DNA from: an uncultured bacterium
GTDB lineage: Bacteria > Desulfobacterota > Binatia > HRBIN30
Direction: 5' to 3'
NCBI GenBank assembly: GCA_937975525.1
Contig: CALJUJ010000285.1
Location: 1-7,353 of the forward strand
Length of the DNA: 7,353 nt
The notes below the pieces were generated by a model. It made no database searches. It was given only the letters and a program-made list of their open reading frames with translations, and had not been told where the DNA came from. Position 1 is the first letter of the stretch, and each line of letters opens with the position of its first letter. A program made the translations under genes and the position numbers. Shown piece by piece: positions 7,301 through 7,353 of the stretch.

Positions 7301-7353
7301 CTTGCAGGCCGCGCCGCGCCAGTGCGAGCAGCTCGCCGGCGGGCATCGCCTGG
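1356..7353 (-). CDS. bcsC: BcsC-type cellulose export protein: giant TPR solenoid plus outer-membrane beta-barrel (5' partial)
   Basis: Family role: BcsC carries nascent cellulose across the periplasm through a TPR solenoid and out through a C-terminal outer-membrane barrel. Residues are numbered from the Met at 7346. That Met is internal: the frame is open upstream (Gln-Ala before it) and lies mid-repeat, so the real start and signal peptide are beyond 7353. TPR units fill residues 1 to about 1318 (motifs such as GRLEEALAAFDAVIDRDP and GRHDDAIAAYEAVLASRPGD). A low-complexity linker spans about 1319-1660 and the barrel 1661-1996. BcsC C-terminal hallmarks are visible: RKPVIESLLSYRG (1778-1790), a following FGKVMQN segment, a YSTLEGVQVEDN segment (about 1826-1837) and GAGYFSPDSFLEAVL (1894-1908). 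The chain ends in alternating hydrophobic FEMALLFPL, then TGA. At 1998 or more residues it is much longer than usual BcsC. bcsA and bcsB would be expected upstream, outside the window. The family call is very secure; the N-terminus is unknown. Confidence 0.93.
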   Translation of the reverse strand, partial: QAMPAGELLALARRGLQVQPERADLQLLEAQALERLGETEAALAAFRSAAEKGSVSPDAYGGQVRTGARLGRLADAEAALEQLQRRDAAAARDAEIELRLAQANLYRDAGRPRAAFDAAAAAARLEPDNYGARMAYAAAAADAGDLAVAIQGYEAALALRPGDVDANLGLAGAHFAAGRLEEALAAFDAVIDRDPVNRAAIVGRADVLAGLAGRAAERGELAQARDYAERSLARSGGVTEALETTARTAVDVGAFDVADRALAGLPASAGVSALRERIEVRSRLASLTAAGSDAPLDETLAAVEDGLDLEPERADLLLLRAQLLERKGEAEQALTAFRRAAAVADPPADAYAGQVRTLAALGRVREAREAFGRLRGTDASAVELSLLLAEANVLKAEGRAREALDVVARAREIAPGDPGVLATAAGLHTEVGELDRAIDAYRAALAARPQDPDLFIGLAGAYFAGGQLRDALPAFDEALRLSPGNRRAVIGRTDVLAGLAADAAQRGDAAAARSHAEDSLRGSSGVPAALERTLETALRIGAYDVATAAVAALPPGVRRDQLARLVEIERGLVAVRANPQTVGAAELALIDEALRLQPDRVDLALIRAQALERSGSAEAALRAYRRLAELPSPPAEAYAGQVRVLSAMGRTREAARVLATLRARVPEAAGDAELVLLLTEAEAAKRSGRTSEALAAAERALSIAPGNVDARMTLAGIYAEAGRHDDAIAAYEAVLASRPGDPVARRGLAGALFARGDLAKAAALYDELLVADPSDAELRATRVALSVSEAGALLQANRVDAAERLLDRALQLDPANRDALALKLQIVAGREQWAEARSLIAAVGDRTWRRELEGWLAVEEGVASWRRDSASMATADVLRLVDRGLRANPERVDLRLMRAQVLERSGDGEGALTAYRELARRDDAPVEAVAGQVRLLTELGRFAEAEALLDRLVVLRPEAANSERAKLTLARATALRGLGRSPAAFAAARDALALQPGDPEALTLLGWIYLDTGQPADAAASFASVLEARPRDLTALQGLATAQEALGDWQAAERTYLELAALPSGSYPVEARQRIELRRALAQVQALRTEGRLGAAADLLENVRQRQPRDPDVWASLSEVRNEMGQASLALTYAEQGLRLAPDAERLHLARIRALARLGRYDDARVALRDAAGHAGRAELARLGNEVERGRARAERERYLAEGRLDLAYLALAEEFQMAPNDADVLRAIGYLFLQTEQYPEARQFFSRAVRLEPQDPAGQLGLAYALRGAGEPGLAIERIESVMRSRPSADAALALAELYHEQGRNHESSQMLAQARRLGGEPRRVLPPLRIDQARAVAPELRAERGSVLPPLMLPEGVMRAVPDRPPAVPVYEDLQMPAQRSIWRDGRLGAAVVAEPLAFADTGIVNDAAPPEAWAFAGPALDALRRDIAAEGDGEPIQLAQALPSFDRVMGDVRGAAAPATVPPAYDRVQVRPLPGASDAPIREEILPPREELYPAPRDRYPSADPYSAGDPYAAPDAYRAPVADPYPPVDPYVAPRPAPAPRPGGAYGTVEDYIPTAPQPYAVDPTLPPRPRAGAPSPYEERYRYYRYGDVAPGTAPVPDTATVPPVLPAPYARRLYLEREPAGAGLPIREPIAPPEPLDARSRARLTALERKLAREQTMKVSVGFRYDFLDSVSDVIADEFAIWRFPLFLEVPALINSRLRLTAEPTVVDNGIVTDAGVAGEVALLGMRLGTEIVQLSGGVGVTPAGFADDPDITGFGRLTLQIAQNLSLTPFFERKPVIESLLSYRGNEREGIFFGKVMQNRFGGTVGYRTPQEISGVFEVAYSTLEGVQVEDNEKIDAFFSIGRDFDLASGYVVRPGAQAYFFSCDKDLSESYPLGLDPVVFPPDEFPPGAGYFSPDSFLEAVLRLDLSGPLMPYTFPGSTFRVGGRVGGQWVSGLDTPRFASAEGSRATFGGDGGIDVPFGEVVVFSAGAGFVIADPYDRVYFEMALLFPL
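1359..2366 (-). other. BcsC C-terminal outer-membrane beta-barrel domain
   Basis: Residues 1661-1996 (336 residues) match the usual length of the BcsC C-terminal domain. It opens with an amphipathic strand, MKVSVGFRYDFLDS, and continues as alternating hydrophobic/polar strands (SRLRLTAEPTVV, VALLGMRLGTEI, RLTLQIAQNLSLTPFFERKP, GVFEVAYSTLEG, STFRVGGRVGGQWVSG, EVVVFSAGAGFVIA). The chain ends in Leu rather than the Phe common at the end of outer-membrane barrels, with Phe two residues earlier. The domain is expected to be the glucan exit pore. Confidence 0.85.
2367..3392 (-). other. Long low-complexity linker of BcsC between TPR solenoid and barrel
   Basis: Residues 1319-1660 of the bcsC product connect solenoid and pore and have no TPR pattern. 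The first part holds two VLPPL motifs (1324-1328 and 1347-1351) and some helix-prone sequence. Residues about 1485-1620 (2487-2894) are rich in Pro, Tyr, Asp and Ala, with repeated DPY/DAY elements (DPYSAGDPYAAPDAYRAP, then ADPYPPVDPYVAP) and a Tyr-rich run ERYRYYRYGD. The composition implies a disordered, extended segment. I infer a flexible periplasmic tether, possibly contacting peptidoglycan or glucan through its aromatic residues; nothing in the sequence proves this. Confidence 0.7.
4197..7295 (-). repeat. Tandem super-repeats of about 290 residues (861-873 bp) inside the bcsC TPR region
   Basis: The TPR domain is built of higher-order units, each of several TPRs, visible in the protein. 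Anchor 1 is P(E/D)R(A/V)DL, with its Pro at residues 18, 309, 596 and 887. Anchor 2 is (Y/V)(A/G)GQVR, with its Gln at 61, 352, 639 and 930. Both give identical spacings of 291, 287 and 291 residues. Unit boundaries at the Pro anchor are 7295-6423, 6422-5562, 5561-4689, and a fourth partial unit from 4688 that loses resemblance near 4197. Units 1 and 2 resemble each other along their whole length (IVGRADVLAGLAG versus VIGRTDVLAGLAA; AFDVADRALAGLP versus AYDVATAAVAALP). Units 3 and 4 are close only in the first half to two thirds. Since the window edge cuts unit 1 near its beginning, more units may lie upstream. I infer growth by in-frame segmental duplication. Confidence 0.85.

Noticed and set aside
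7344..7346. ATG at 7346 as the true start of bcsC
   Set aside because: It lies mid-repeat (compare the equivalent position in unit 4), has no signal peptide after it, and the frame stays open to the window edge.
1..7353. CRISPR arrays, insertion sequences, tRNA or rRNA genes
   Set aside because: No short direct repeats with spacers, transposase motifs, terminal inverted repeats or cloverleaf-like sequences were recognised. The only direct repeats are the coding super-repeats of bcsC.

Overview
The window is a very GC-rich, gene-dense stretch read entirely on the minus strand. It covers part of a bacterial cellulose-secretion (bcs) locus. The organism should be Gram-negative, because the main gene encodes an outer-membrane beta-barrel exporter. 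The strong G/C bias at third codon positions, which opens long shadow ORFs on the opposite strand, suits a high-GC proteobacterial, myxobacterial or similar lineage. I cannot name the taxon.

Layout in the direction of transcription, from high to low coordinates. (1) 7353 to 1356: a bcsC-type gene with its 5' end outside the window. At least 1998 residues are visible, against roughly 1150-1350 for a usual complete BcsC. They form a TPR solenoid built from tandem super-repeats of about 290 residues, a long Pro/Tyr/Asp-rich linker, and a C-terminal beta-barrel with clear BcsC signatures. (2) 1355 to 1073: a 283-bp gap with a small hairpin over the bcsC stop and, near its downstream end, a good sigma-54 (-24/-12) promoter match. 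(3) 1072 to 845: a 75-residue protein resembling the Os1348/NHLP-clan (Nif11/LigA-like) small helical proteins. (4) 819 to 190: a 209-residue V4R-like protein sitting in the position of bcsD. (5) 193 to 1: the first 64 residues of a further gene, overlapping the previous stop by ATGA; its product is not recognised.

A working model: cellulose made by inner-membrane BcsA-BcsB, presumably encoded beyond 7353, would pass through the periplasmic TPR tube and outer-membrane pore of BcsC. The three small downstream genes are tightly spaced and probably translated together. They look like an accessory module that can also be started from its own sigma-54 promoter, so accessory factors may be controlled separately from the exporter. 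The most notable points are the oversized super-repeat BcsC, the V4R-like protein in the bcsD slot, the NHLP-clan protein in a cellulose locus, and the candidate sigma-54 switch.
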